64,000 bases of DNA from Sorghum bicolor. Its lineage: Eukaryota; Streptophyta; Magnoliopsida; Poales; Poaceae. The DNA lies in NCBI RefSeq assembly GCF_000003195.3, contig NC_012876.2:41011725-41075724 (forward strand). The letters run 5' to 3'. Below the pieces are notes generated by a model. The model was not told the origin of the DNA. It searched no databases and saw nothing but the letters and a program-made list of their open reading frames with translations. Below, piece after piece: positions 21,926 through 33,508 of the stretch (its first letter is position 1; each line of letters opens with the position of its first letter). The translations under genes were made by a program, and so were the position numbers.

Positions 21926-22917
21926 ATTCATTGGCTTGTTGGGCAATCCCCGATTCTGGAACCCGGGGTAGATCTAGCCTTGCTAAAACCCTATAGCCTG
22001 ATGATTCTGTTGGGGCGTTTGTGGAAAGACTTGCTGCCCAAGCCATCCACTATTAGCATTCATCGGCATAGGTCCTGCCGATGACTGGTAATTGGGCATC
22101 ATCATTGAATTGACATACCCTGGCTGAGTCATAAACTCTGTTGCATCAGCATTGAGTCTGCCGATGCGTTAGGCATCTGGAACGTTGGAGCTTGAGAATT
22201 CCCAGTGTAAGGCCTTGTAGTAGTGGTTGTAGTATACTGGGGACTCTGATTCATCAGCATATTTGGAGGTGCCGATGCCATAGGAGCTTTGCCTCTCATA
22301 TCAGCTGCCTGAGATGTGCCAGGTGTCTTCATATATTTCGGGGGCATACCGAAACCCCACCAGTTAGGAGGAGGGACTGGACCTGACATTGCTGATGCCA
22401 ATAGATCTGTAGTAAGTTTAATTTGCTCATCTGAAGTCGGTGGATTAGTTTTCATCGGCGTAGATTGTGCATTAGTAACTCCTAACGTGCTTGGAGGAAC
22501 CACAGTTTCTGTGCCCGCAGCGGCTGTAGTAGCCGATGGAGCTGTGACCACCGGCGATCCTGGCTAATTCGGTGGCAACTGTCCTTCCTTGAAAGTTCTT
22601 GCCACGGCATTGAAAACCGTATTAGACAGTGCGCCAGCTTGGTTGATCAAAGCACGATTGATAGCGCTGTCAACCATCTCTTGGAGCTTGCCAGGATTGG
22701 CTTCAAAAGTGACCTGTCGCGGTGCCGGCAGTGCATCCTTCTGGATTACCTCACCGCTCCTATTCATACTGAAGGACCTCAGGCATTGCTGCTTGTAATC
22801 CTCTATGGCCTTAGTAATAGCTTGCTTCTGCTCATCCTTGAGATTGGCTTCCGTCACGGGGATAACGTTCTCCTGATCAAACTCAGAAGTCGACATGTTG
22901 ATCTTGATCTTGAATCT

Positions 22918-22935
22918 GTCCCACTGGGCGTGCCA
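22918..22935 (-). promoter_or_regulatory. B primer-binding site (candidate)
   Basis: On the minus strand tggcacgcccagtgggac lies 7 nt inside the LTR end, the expected PBS place. The same segment recurs by the gag remnant at 11102-11118. The tRNA partner was not identified. Confidence 0.6.
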
Positions 22936-22942
22936 AAAGATG

Positions 22943-23689
22943 TGTTGGTGCAAAAGCTAATCTGCAAACACAAAGGGCTAATACCCGATTTAAAGGTTAA
23001 GGCGTGCCAGCCGATTTGACCTTACTATCGGCAAAGGTGGTAACTCGAATACTTTGGTCCCGACAACAGCGATGCGCCCGGATGCCACGGCCAAGAGGTA
23101 TTCACGTGGAACTTGAGAACACGCCGAGCTTAAGTCGACGAATTCCTAAGAACTCGTAGTAAAAAGGAAAAAGTATGACGAAGTCGTCGAAAAAGTAGAT
23201 GCTTGGAATATGATTAAAAACATGTGTTTGATGGATTGATAGATGTCTCATTACAAGGCCTTAGGGTTTATATTTATACCCTGCTCAAAGAGCTACAACC
23301 TAACACGACTAGAACTCGAATTCCAAATTACACAGAATCCGTATACAAAACGATTTAAATAACCAAGGAAAACATAAAACTATCCCTCCGTGACAAACTG
23401 GAACACCTCCACAAGCCGATCGGCAGCTTCCAGACCCTCCCTCCATATCATCGGTAGACTCCCTTATCATAGTCATCGGCAGACTTCCTTGTCGTAGTCA
23501 TCGGCAGACTTCCCTGTCGTAGCCACCGGCACAGACACATCACCACTTATGGACTCAGTCACGTTCAACCCCTTCTCCATCGGCAACCATCCTCATCGGC
23601 AACTCATCCTGCAGATTAAACACCGCCGTCTTATCTTGCCAGCCTATACTTCATGAAACATGGACACATGCCTAAAAACGGCATCAACA
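22943..23689 (-). repeat. B 5' LTR (747 bp)
   Basis: Termini on the minus strand are TGTTGATGCCG and CACCAACA. It matches 11125-11843, but has an extra repetition of the catcggcagactt unit near 23450-23520. It abuts D RT coding sequence at 23690. Confidence 0.87.
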
Positions 23690-24617
23690 ATCACGTATCG
23701 ATCAAATTGTTGATTCTACCGCGGGATGTGAAACCCTCTCATTCCTTGATGCGTATTCTGGTTACCATCAAATAAAAATGAAAGAATCCGACCAGCTTGC
23801 GACATCTTTCATTACGCCTTTTGGGATGTATTGTTACGTAACCATGCCCTTCGGGCTTCGAAATGCTGGGGCAACATACCAGTGATGCATGTTCCACGTG
23901 TTTGTCAAACACATAGGGTCCACAGTCGAGGCATACGTCGACGACATCGTCGTCAAATCAAAGAAACGAGGTGACCTAATTTAGGACCTCGAGATTGCAT
24001 TTGGCTGCCTACGCGCTAATAAAATCAAGCTCAACCCCGAGAAGTGCGTCTTTAGCGTACCTCGAGGCATGCTCCTGGGTTACATAGTCTCCCAACGCGG
24101 CATCGAGGCCAATCCCGAGAAAGTCTCGGCCATTGCGAGGATGGGGCCGATTCGAGACGTCAAGGGCGTGCAAAAAGTCACGGGATGCCTAGCGGCGCTA
24201 AGCCGTTTCATTTCAAGATTAGGGGAAAAGGCATTGCCACTACATCGGCTCTTGAAAAAGGCTGATCGCTGGACCCCCGAGGCCGAGGAAGCCCTCGACA
24301 GCCTGAAGAGGACATTGACCTCCGCCCCAGTCCTAGTTCCCCCTCAGCCCGTGGAACCTCTGCTCCTGTACGTCGCTGCGACGACCCAGGTGGTCAGTGC
24401 GGATGTGGTGGTCGAAAGGCCGGAAGGAGGACACGTGCTACCAGTCCAGAGGCCAGTCTACTTCGTCAGCGAGGTGCTCTCGGAAATCAAGGTACGGTAC
24501 CCCCAGATTCAGAAATTGATCTATGCAGTGATTCTCGTCCGACGCAAGCTGCAGCACTACTTTCTTTGTCACCCTATCACGGTGGTCTCGTCCTTCCCCT
24601 TGGGAGAGATCATCTAG
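23690..24617 (+). pseudogene. pol: D reverse transcriptase (partial) and first RNase H
   Basis: Homology starts inside RT, right at B's LTR end, with RIDQIVDSTAG. It continues through FLDAYSGYHQIKM, FGMYCYVTMPFGLRNAG and the catalytic AYVDDIVVKS. TGA at 23884 (probably a decayed CGA in TYQRCM) and TAG at 23981 interrupt it. From 24069 the frame is open through the connection (GYIVSQRGIEANPEK) and a first RNase H-like part ending at HPITVV. The N-terminal half of RT is missing. Confidence 0.87.
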
Positions 24618-25459
24618 AGCCGAGAGGCCACAAGGAGGATCGCCAAATGGTCAGTCGAGCTCATGAGTGAGACCCTCACTTATGCGCCCTGCAAGGCCAT
24701 CAAGTCCCAAACCCTGGCGGATATCATCGCGGAGTGGACAGACTCTCAACTCCCCCAGCTCAGGTTCAAGTAGAGCTTTGGACAATGTACTTCGATGGGT
24801 CTCTCATGAAGACGGGAGCTGGGGCAGGTCTGCTGTTCATGTCACCTCTAGGCGTCCACATGAGGTATGTCATTAGAATACACTTCGCCGCATCTAACAA
24901 CGTCGCAGAATACAAAGCCCTCGTCAACGGGCTAAAGATCGCCATCGAGCTAGGAGTTCGGCGCCTCAACGTTCGAGGTGACTCTCAACTCATCATTGAC
25001 CAATTAATGAAGGCCTCGAGCTGCCACAACCCAAAAATGGAGGCGTACTGCAAGGAAGTACGCCGGCTCGAGGACAAATTCCACGGCCTCGAGCTCGTCC
25101 ACATCGCACGACGATACAACGAGGCAGCCGACAAACTTGCTAAGGTCACATCAATTCGAGGTACCGTCCCGCCCGACGCATTCTCGAGAGATCTGCACGA
25201 GCCATCCGTCGACTTACGCACGGGGACTAACATCGAAGCCCCCACTCCCCATTTAACCGACGCTATTGAAGCTCTACTAATGGCAGCAGAAGTAATGGAG
25301 GTGGAACAGTGTCCTGGTCGACCGTTCGACTGGCGTACGCCGTTCCTTGATTGCCTGATCCGATGTGAGCTACCGGAGGATCGATCCGAGGCCCGCCGTA
25401 TCGCTCGTCGGGCCAAATCGTACGTGATCTATGGCGAAAATGAAGAGTTATACCGATGA
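24618..25459 (+). pseudogene. pol: D archaeal-type RNase H
   Basis: After a TAG at 24615, LADIIAEWTDSQLP precedes a frameshift at about 24740-24770. The frame then reads WTMYFDGSLMKTGAGAGLL, NVAEYKALVNGL, NVRGDSQLIIDQL and RRYNEAADKLA, giving all four acidic positions of the aRNH domain of Tat elements. A linker to integrase ends at a TGA at 25457. This domain is thought to have replaced the degenerate first RNase H. Confidence 0.84.
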
Positions 25460-26572
25460 AGCCCGACCGGGTTCTTACAGCGCTGTATCACCATAAAAGA
25501 AGGTCGAAAGCTCCTCGAGGATCTACACTCGGGGGCTTGCGGCCACCATGCTGCTCCCAGAACCCTCGTAGGAAACATCTTCCGACAAGGTTTCTATTGG
25601 CCAACAGTCGAAGCTGACGCCATAGAACTCATGCGCTCATGCCATGGGTGTCAATTCTATGCCAAGCAAACCCATCTCCCTGCTCACGCTCTCCAGATGA
25701 TCCCCATCACATGGCCATTCGTGGTGTGGGGTCTCGACATCGTGGGCCCTTTACAGAAAGCTGCAGGAGGATATACCGATTTGCTGGTGGCCATCGACAA
25801 ATTTTCCAAGTGGATCGAGGCTCGACCCATCACAAACATTCGCTCTGAGCAAGCCGTCCTTTTCTTCACCGACATTGTCCACCAGGTCAGGATACCCAAC
25901 GTCATCATCACCGACAATGGTACCCAGTTCACCGGCAAAAAGTTCTTGGTCTTCTGCGACCGGCATCACATCTGTGTGAACTGGTCGACAGTAGCTCACC
26001 CTCGAACTAACGGCCAGGTCGAGCGTGCTAACAGCATGATTTTGCAAGGACTTAAACCAAGAATCTACAACTGGTTGAAGAAATTCGGTAAGAAATGGGT
26101 TGAAGAGCTCTCCTCGGTCCTATGGAGCTTAAGGATGACGCCGAGCAGGGCCACAAAATACACCCCGTTCTTCATGGTCTATGGCTCCGAGGCCATGCTT
26201 CTAACAGACCTCGAGTATGGGTCACCTCGACTCAAGGCCTACAACGAACAGACAAACAAGGAGACCCAAGAGAACGCAGTTGACCAGCTCAAGGAAGCTC
26301 GAGACATGGCCCTCCTGAACACCGTAAGATACCAACAGAAGCTTCGACGCTATAACGACAAGCACGTGCGCAAAAGGGATCTGAACATGGGCAACCTCGT
26401 CCTGCGACGACGACAGAGCAACCACGGACGCCACAAGCTAACTCCACCCTGAGAAGAACCAAACGTGGTGGCCGAGGTCTTGAAGCCGGGGACGTACAAG
26501 CTCATGGACGAAAAAGGGGCGGTCTTCACCAACACGTGGAACATCGAATGGCTACATCGCTTCTACCCCTAG
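25460..26572 (+). pseudogene. pol: D integrase
   Basis: HSGACGHHAAPRT and CHGCQFYAKQ form the zinc-binding module. The DDE residues are in WGLDIVGPLQ, ITDNGTQFTG and NGQVERANSM. The frame is open from 25631 to a TGA at 26450; homology resumes (EEPNVVAEVLKPGTYKL, NIEWLHRFYP) and ends at the natural TAG at 26570. The C-terminus lacks a chromodomain, as in Tat elements. Confidence 0.86.
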
Positions 26573-26908
26573 AGCTTCGAAGCTTTATGTTCTCATGTAC
26601 ATTTTGTACCAAGATCCTACGAATGAATATGTGAATAAACGAGATCTTTTCTTCAAGTAGTTTACGATTCAAATCTCGACGTTAGGAGGAAGTCCCAACT
26701 ATGACCCATCATAATCGATACTCTCTCGGGGGCTAGCAGGGGGGAATAGCCCCCCCAGGTTCCTAATAGTCGAACGATTTTTTCTTTCTAAGCGCAAAGT
26801 AATCCTCACACAATTGAGTGGTAAAGGCACCTCGAGCCCCTTAAGGACCGAGGGACGACGAGCCTGAGAACCCCTACGCCCCTAGGCTATGGTAATTCTA
26901 CTCACTCG
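26573..26908 (+). other. D downstream of pol: 3' UTR with a PPT-like tract
   Basis: Noncoding. It contains an ataaacg near 26635 and tctcgggggctagcaggggg at about 26726-26745, which resembles D's terminal polypurine tract (52357-52372). Element F begins at 26909. Confidence 0.5.
26904..26908. repeat. Target-site duplication of F, left copy (actcg)
   Basis: actcg before the LTR start and actca (35163-35167) after the LTR end differ at one base, a credible aged 5-bp duplication in D. Confidence 0.65.
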
Positions 26909-28523
26909 TGTTGGGCATTCTTAACGTCACTACCAAAAGTAGACTTAGTTTTCTAATTATGATAACGGCGCCAAAAATGCCAAACCTATCCCTCATGCCA
27001 CTTAAGCCATGTTGTCATCCCCAGCATGACATAAGAGATGCGGTATTGAAATATGCAATTGCTCTTCTAAATAAATAATAAATAAGATCTGCAAGCGCAT
27101 AGATTAATACCGATGTAGCATTTTAACCGAGAAATATTCCTGGTATCGTTATTTATATTTTTACCACTGGTAAGGGATTGCTAAACATCAATGTTTATTA
27201 TAGAATGGAATATAGAATTGAGTATCTATCATTGCATGTATAATTGAGAACATTTATCTATCTCTTTCATACAGGGATGAGTGTCACATAAAAGATATAT
27301 AAAGTATGAATGGTGAGAAAGATAATTAATCTGATCAGCATAACTTAGCCACATAATAAATATGATAAGCACCTCAATAGATATTCTAGCAAGTCATTAG
27401 CATGGAATTAGGACGAACTACAAGAATATTTCCTAAGTTATTCTTAACTAAACAGTTTAGCATATCATTGCGAGACATGACTACGCCCATGCATTATCAA
27501 GGAATATGAGAAACATCGCAATCACTCCCCTATAAAAATGTTGCTCTGCCAGCCCTATACACGAGAGGGGGACTATATAAGAATCAGTGGAGCTGTCACT
27601 ACCACGAACTACCCCGCGATCCGGCATAAAGGGTACAATCGCAGATAAATACGGTATAGGCACCACGCGTACACAATACTTATCATTTACCCACTGTACA
27701 TATGGTTAAATGCTATACGATCCTAAACATGTATATAATTCCAATCTAACTAAGCCAAGCATATAACTATGACAAACTAAGAAAAATATAATTGCGGATA
27801 TAAACAAGTAGAGCAAAGTCAAAATCAATATATTGAAGTAGAACAAAGTCATATTCATAATATTGAAGAACAAAGATGAACAATTGAAGAACAGTAGAGG
27901 AATTACCAAGAATCCTCTTGAGAGATCCAGAAACCAATCGAAGATTGACTCCTAGATCTAATCCTATGTAGCTATGATAAACTAGAGATCAAATTGATGT
28001 GGTGGCTCTAGGGCTTGATCAGAGGCTTCTTCTCCCAAGATGAATAATGAATTAGGAGTTTGAGGTCCTCTCCTCCAGGGGCCAGGGGATCTGGTTATAT
28101 AGTCCTTCCAAGTGAATATGGGTCGTTGGATCAAACCGACATTGATTGAACGGTTATCCTTGATCCTTTTGGTTGGTGGAGCATGATCCATGAGATTGGC
28201 TGTGATTGGCCCCGAGGCTAGGGTGGGCGCCCAAGGGGGGAGGGCGGGCGCCCTGCCCCCGAGCCCGTCCGATCTCCCGTTCGTTCCGATGGCTTCTGGA
28301 CTCTTCTAGATGTAGGATAATTGCGCAGTATTTTAATATCTCTATGTAAACCCGACGTGTGGGCCTTTCTTCCATAATTTCTCATAACCCCCTGCAGAAA
28401 TAGACAAACACCAAAACTCATTTAATTCTGTCAGATAAAACCCTAAGTCTGGATGTTGGTTGCATTTGGATCCCTTTCTTTGTTTATTTGATAATTATAT
28501 TTGATACTTAAGGACCCTCAACA
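26909..28523 (-). repeat. F 3' LTR (1615 bp)
   Basis: Termini TGTTGAGGG...GCCCAACA on the minus strand. It contains a TATA box (tatataac, minus strand, 28094-28101), a conserved ~110-bp block near 28320-28460 shared with the LTRs of E, G, H and J, and an internal PBS-like segment at 26964-26980. It is the twin of 33509-35162. Confidence 0.88.
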
Positions 28524-28541
28524 AACTCCCCCAAGCTTACC
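28524..28541 (-). promoter_or_regulatory. F polypurine tract
   Basis: On the minus strand aagcttgggggagtt runs directly into the LTR TG. The same string precedes the H 3' LTR (45349-45363) and recurs inside H at about 48731-48745. Confidence 0.75.
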
Positions 28542-30620
28542 TCTTGCTTGTCCCTGAGCAAGGATAATCTCAGTAATGGATCAGATGTTGCTGTAATGCC
28601 TTTTAAAAAATTGACGGTACACATGCTTTTTAAATAAGGTCTCATCTCTGAGTTAGAGTAAACCGTCAAGACTTAAAACTTATTCATTTTACCTTTTACC
28701 ATGGGACTTGTAACCGTCACTTCTATCTTTAATAGTTAAAAGATAGAACGGTCTAGTCAAGCACCATGTCTCTTATTCTTGATTAGCTATAGCTCTGGAA
28801 TTTTTGCAGATTTTCAAATAAAACTCAGAGATTCCTTGTATGACTCTCTCAGATCTCTCTTTTGTGGTATTTCTAGATCCTTACCAAGGCAGTGATGGTA
28901 CATGCCTTCTCTCAAAGTATATGGTATTTTTGGTATAAGGCATAGTGACATTGCCTTCTCTCTCATCCTACTCTAATAAGGCTTTTGATATCTGGAGCTC
29001 ATAGGTGAGAGATAAAGTATACATACTTACAAGACATTTATTGCATAGTCAAACCATGGACCCAAAGAAACAAGTCAATAAGTCAAATCAAGATGTGCAT
29101 GTGTGAAGAATGAATGATGTATGGTGATAATGGTGATAACAATGGTGAGGGGATACATACCTTTCTTGATCTTTTGAAACTTTTTGAGGAGAATGAGATG
29201 CTCTTCTTTTTCTTTTTTTCCTCTTAGGTGGGTATCTTGTACCCCTAATTCTACTGTCGGACACTTGTCCATTTTTACCTCTCGTCTTACTTTTTCTTTT
29301 GTTTTGAGGTTCCGGGCACTTGCCCCTTTTTATTTCCTCGTATCTTTTTCTCTTTTTTTAAGAGCACTCATCTCCTGAAATAATATAGCAAGTGGTAGTA
29401 ACCAAGATAACTTGAGCATTTATTTCACAGGGGAAAAACAGAAATAGGAGAATGTTTTTGGCTATTCTCTCCCGGATTAGGAGTAGAATATTTTTGGGTG
29501 GCTTTGGACATGGAAATGGGTGGATATATGTGGATGTGTACTTCCAGAGTAGAAGCAGCATGTGTGAGTGCAAGTGAATCTTGATTTAACCACATGACAA
29601 GCTCCTAAGCGTCTACACAGCTTGACCACACTCAATGCTCATAAGCAGTAAAAAGTAAATGTGTGGCTCAAAGTCTAGCAACCATGTATATATGGTTGTC
29701 GTAGGAATTTAAACTCTCATCATACAGGAACTCATCATGTGATATTTTAAAGATTTTCAAAGATAAAATTCTCCAGAATTCTAGCATCTCTAGGAATAGA
29801 TAAACAGCAGCTCAACCTTCCCATATCATATCCGTTAATAACTTAGACTTTAGATCAAGTTTTCTTCCCACAAGTTCAGATTTAGAGCAAGCTTTAAATT
29901 ATAACAGTTATGTCTAAACTTGAGAGAAAACTTCAAATTTGAAAATTAGGCAGAGCAACTATTCATCATATCCATGCTAGAGTTTTATTATTAAGATTCA
30001 GTTTAGCATAGCCACTTTATTTATTTATTAAACACACTAAGCAAAAGACATATATTTATATATAAGCACAAAATCTTTATTTGGTTTTTCATGGTTATGT
30101 ATATTATATTTTAATATAGTATAAGTATATAGATAGAAATACTTAGCGGGATAAATGGGGGTGCTCTCCCCCAAGCTGGATTTTGACGTAACTTCTTATG
30201 TTGTAGCTAGCAGGTGCCAGAGGTGTATTTGAAAGTCAGCAGCACCCTAACAGCGATTAAAATGTCCTCCGTCTGCTAGTCTTCCTGATTCTTAAATTCT
30301 GTGGAGCTCAAATAGACAACAAAGCTTTGTGGAACTGATTAGGTGTTAGCATAAATATCTAGCCTTTATCATGTTGAGCCTCCTTAATAAATATTACTCT
30401 CTATTTTTTTATATTTTCATTTTATAGAGCAGAGAAAATTATTTATTTTATTTTTATGCCACCACAGTGAAAGTACTTATGGGTTTTATACCACTCGTAT
30501 ACTCACATGGGGCTTACTATTTTCAACATTTTTATTTTCTTTTTTTAGGATAGTATGAACATGATTAATTAAGCAAACTAGTTTAAATAATTAAAAGGAA
30601 AAAGATAACTACCAAGTTTA
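28542..30620 (-). other. F long 3' noncoding region, shared with H
   Basis: About 2 kb with no credible ORF. It is collinear and strongly similar to 45364-47500 of H. It includes a second purine-rich ccagcttgggggagag (minus strand, around 30165-30180). The region is conserved even though the coding parts of F and H differ. Confidence 0.8.
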
Positions 30621-30845
30621 CCTCTTGGCAAGGAGTTCGGTGTTTTTAAGTCCTCCAAACGGGACTCTCCGTTTTCTCAGTTGTCCTGGATTCATTGGGT
30701 GGCGTAGTCGGTGCTTCCGGCGGCGCCTCTTCTTCGTGTATAGTTATCTTCTCTCTCCACACCTAACTCGGTGCTACGGTCTCCTCAGGATAATTCTGTT
30801 CAAGCTGTATGTCTTCAGACTTATCACTTCTCCTTCGTAGTCTGC

Positions 30846-31330
30846 TCATCCATCCTTGATGATTTGCCTCTTCTGGTTGCGGTTGCGTCGTCTTCTTCTT
30901 GTCCTAATCTGCTTAGAGTCTTCAACTATATAGTTAGGGTCAGTAAAATAGCGGCGTACCTTCTCTGAGGGGAAGTGCATATGGACTTCTCCGGTTCCAA
31001 TGTAGATGATTGCTTTAACAGTGCTGAGGAACGGTCTCCCAAGGATAATGGGTGGATCGTACTCATCTTCTCCCATGTCAATAACCTAAAAGTCTGTATG
31101 GAAAAAATAATCGTCTATTTTGACAGGGACATCAGTTACTATACCTTCAACCTTTGGAAATGTCTGATCTGCCATCTAGAGCTGAATGTATGTTGGTTTT
31201 AAGGGCATGGTTCCGAACAAGAGCCGATAGGTGACTACGGCCATTATGTTGACGCCCGATCCGGTGTCGCAAAGTGTCTTGTAAAAGTTATATCCATTAA
31301 TGGAGCAATGAATGCTTGGCGTTCCTGGGT
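30846..31330 (-). pseudogene. F second retropepsin domain
   Basis: The sequence CDTGSGVNIM (catalytic Asp codon at about 31268) is followed, after a TAG near 31174, by MADQTFPKVEGI. After a second TAG near 31087 comes the partner motif PPIILGRPFLSTV and an Arg-rich tail (RTRRRRRNRNQ). Both stops fall where CAG would fit. It is a complete aspartic protease module on its own, 120-130 residues, placed directly after another protease module in the same frame. Confidence 0.8.
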
Positions 31331-32651
31331 CGTCCTTCTTGGTTAGAAACGATGACTTAAGTCGATGATCTTGACCTCCATGAACTCCAGTGACCATCTT
31401 AGTTGTCTCGGTCCACACTTGCTTGTTCCTGTTCCTCCGGTTGGTCCTCTTCCTTGGTTCATGTCGGAATTGCTTTGGGATTTGTGTAGTCTTGTTCTTA
31501 AAGGAAAACGTCTCCTTCCTTCCCTTGATGTAGAAACTGATCTTGGCAGCACTAGCGTAGATGACAGCTCCCGAGGTGTTCACGAATGGCCTCCCTAAGA
31601 TGATGGGTGCCCTCTCATCATTTCCGTTCTCTATCACCATGAAGTCTGCTGGGGCGTACAAGGTACCAACTCGGACGCAGAGGTCCTTCAATATTCCCTT
31701 TGGGAAACTTAATGTCTGCTCTGCAAACTGCAAACACATGGTTGTTTCTAATAGAGGATATGTAAAGAATTTTTCATAGAGTACCCTGAGCATAATGTTG
31801 ACACTAGAGCCAAAGTCACAGAGTGCTTCTGGGAAGTCCACCATGCCGATGGAGATCGGGATGATGGGGCATCCTGCATCGCCTCTCTTGACTGGCAAAA
31901 GGTCAGTAGTTACTTCAGTGACGGGGTTACTCCAGTACTTACCTGTATCAAACATGTCTACAAGATTTGCATATTCTAATTCTTCCGGTTGTGATGGTAT
32001 ACCGGGGTTAGTAGCAGGAACAGCAGCAGCTATTTGATTTAACTGAGATTTAATCATTTTATTAAAGCTAATTTGATTCTTGATGGCAGTAGATAAATTA
32101 TCCATTCTATTATTTATATTTTCTAGCATTTTATCATTTGATGCCAATTTCTTAGATAGGTTATCCATTAGCTTTCCTTGATTAGACACTAACTCTCTTA
32201 GAGGTAGAAAATTATTATTATTATTGTAAGAATTGTTACCTTGATAATTACCTGAGTAGTTAGGCCTCTGTTGATTCCAACCTTTATATTGTTGGGGACG
32301 GTTGTAGTAGTAGTTGTTGTTGTTATTGTTGATGTACTTCACATCCTCAAGCATCTCAGGGCAGCAATTGCCTGAGTATCCAGTATCTCCACACTCCTCA
32401 CAAGTCATGTGAGAGTCGTAGATGTGCATAACTTTCTTCTTATCTATAGCTCTATCATCGAGCTTCTTCATGAGCAGGTCTAGCTTGGCAGACAGCATAT
32501 CTACCTCCTTGAGCTGGTGCATACCTCCACCTCTTTTGCGTGTCTGGGTCCTTTCTTCATTCCAGCCTTGGTTGGATGCCATCTTCTCCACAAGAGCTAT
32601 GGCTTGTGATATGGTGAGTGATAGGAATGCTCCTCGAGCTGCAGCATCCAT
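31331..32651 (-). CDS. gag: F gag C-terminal part and first retropepsin domain
   Basis: A 491-residue open frame (its last ~50 residues begin the second protease). It starts after a broken gag N-terminus. It contains the degenerate zinc knuckle CEECGDTGYSGNCC near residue 84 (the usual His replaced by Tyr), Asn/Tyr-rich low complexity at residues 105-150, and a Leu-rich coiled region (LDMDNL-like repeats, 160-205). The first protease lies at residues 262-385 with ALCDFGSSVNIM (Athila proteases normally have D-L-G) and RAPIILGRPFVNTSG. An Arg/Lys-rich linker (RKRTNRRNRNK) separates it from the second protease. Confidence 0.84.
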
Positions 32652-33419
32652 GGTCTCTCAGGCACTATTGCCGAGCCCATGATAAAACGTCTACATTAGT
32701 AGCCAACTCTCCATTCCATGATGGGGACATTCTAGGATGTAGTCTTGGAAGCGCTCCCATGCTTTTGGAATGGATTCATCATGTGGTTGATGAAAACTTG
32801 TAATTTTCCCACAAAGAACATTGGTCTTGCCGATGGAAAAGAACTTAGCCAGAAAGTTCATAGAGCAGAGTGCCCATGTAGTATTCTTCTCCTTTGTATC
32901 GTAGAACCACTGCTTCGCTCTCCCCAACAGTGAGAATGGGAAGAGGCAAAGTAGTATAGCATCTCTGGGGATTCCTGATATGGTGAATGTGTTGCAAATT
33001 TCCAGGAAGTGTTGGAGATGAGCACTAGCATCTTCGTGTGCCTTCCCACAGAACTGGTTAGATTGCACCATGTTGATAAGTCTGTGCTTGAGCACAAAGT
33101 TGCCGTCGATCTCTACAGTAGGTCCAGTACGGATGTTGTCCGTAGTGGGAGCTGAGAACTCACGGATCGATTTGTTCGCCATGACTTCGAACTCTGAAGA
33201 CAAGTTCCGGATGAAACTTCGGTGATCTTCTTGATTGGATGAAGCTTCGTGCTGAAGTGTTGATGATCTCTTCTTGAGCTTGGCTCTTGTTTTTCTGAAT
33301 AATGCTTCGAGATTGTCAACAAAATTTCCTAGAAGATGTCTTCTATCATACATTACCCTGCATAAAATAAAATAGAAAAATAACAGGGTAAAACTATATG
33401 AGAGAATTGATAATCTCAA
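32652..33419 (-). pseudogene. gag: F gag N-terminal part
   Basis: Athila-type gag, most likely starting at the ATG at 33182 (MANKSIREFSAPTTDNIRTG), although the frame is open to 33419. The Retrotrans_gag core is present: AHLQHFLEICNTF, AILLCLFPFSLLGRAKQWFY, FLAKFFSIGKT and ESIPKAWERFQDYI. A TGA at about 32691 and one at about 32655 separate it from the rest of gag. Confidence 0.82.
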
Positions 33420-33482
33420 TCATATTAGTGATGCAAATGATGACTCGAAATTCCATATTCATTCCTGATTAGTAATCAACAT

Positions 33483-33500
33483 TCCCCGGCAACGGCGCCA
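33483..33500 (-). promoter_or_regulatory. F primer-binding site
   Basis: On the minus strand TGGCGCCGTTGCCGGGGA, an 18-nt PBS typical of grass Athila elements, lies 8 nt inside the LTR end. Variants of it appear in H (50755-50772) and E (57817-57834). Confidence 0.88.
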
Positions 33501-33508
33501 AAAATGCT

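Larger units (their letters stand above)
21221..22953 (-). pseudogene. gag: B gag N-terminal and capsid region
   Basis: Gag starts at MSTSEFDQENVIPVTEA (about 22898). An Ala/Pro/Thr-rich linker (22129-22551) follows, then a Gly-Gln repeat of the pentapeptide type IGGQQ (about 21833-21925), and the Retrotrans_gag core: FTKFSGQDDTSTLEHVNRF, LSGSAFTWFTSLP, WADLEKQFHKYFF and ESFVQRIREVK. Stops at 22564, near 22129 and at 21221 divide it. It would form the element's particle. Confidence 0.8.
11125..23689 (-). mobile_element. Element B: Tat-lineage Ty3/gypsy retrotransposon with antisense extra gene
   Basis: The element reads right to left: 5' LTR 22943-23689, PBS near 22918-22935, gag, protease, RT, RNase H plus a second archaeal-type RNase H, integrase ending at 16015, then an antisense gene (12509-15914, + strand), a purine tract, and the 3' LTR 11125-11843. 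LTR termini are TGTTGATGCCG...CCAACA. It lies between D's broken 5' LTR and the middle of D's RT. Its left flank is another B-type gag fragment, so no matching TSD pair is expected. Most domains are nearly open and carry only one or two stops each, so it is younger than A. Confidence 0.88.

Noticed and set aside
28154..28421. Arg-rich ORFs in the F 3' LTR as a gene
   Set aside because: Reading frames are broken in the twin LTR; treated only as part of the conserved LTR block.
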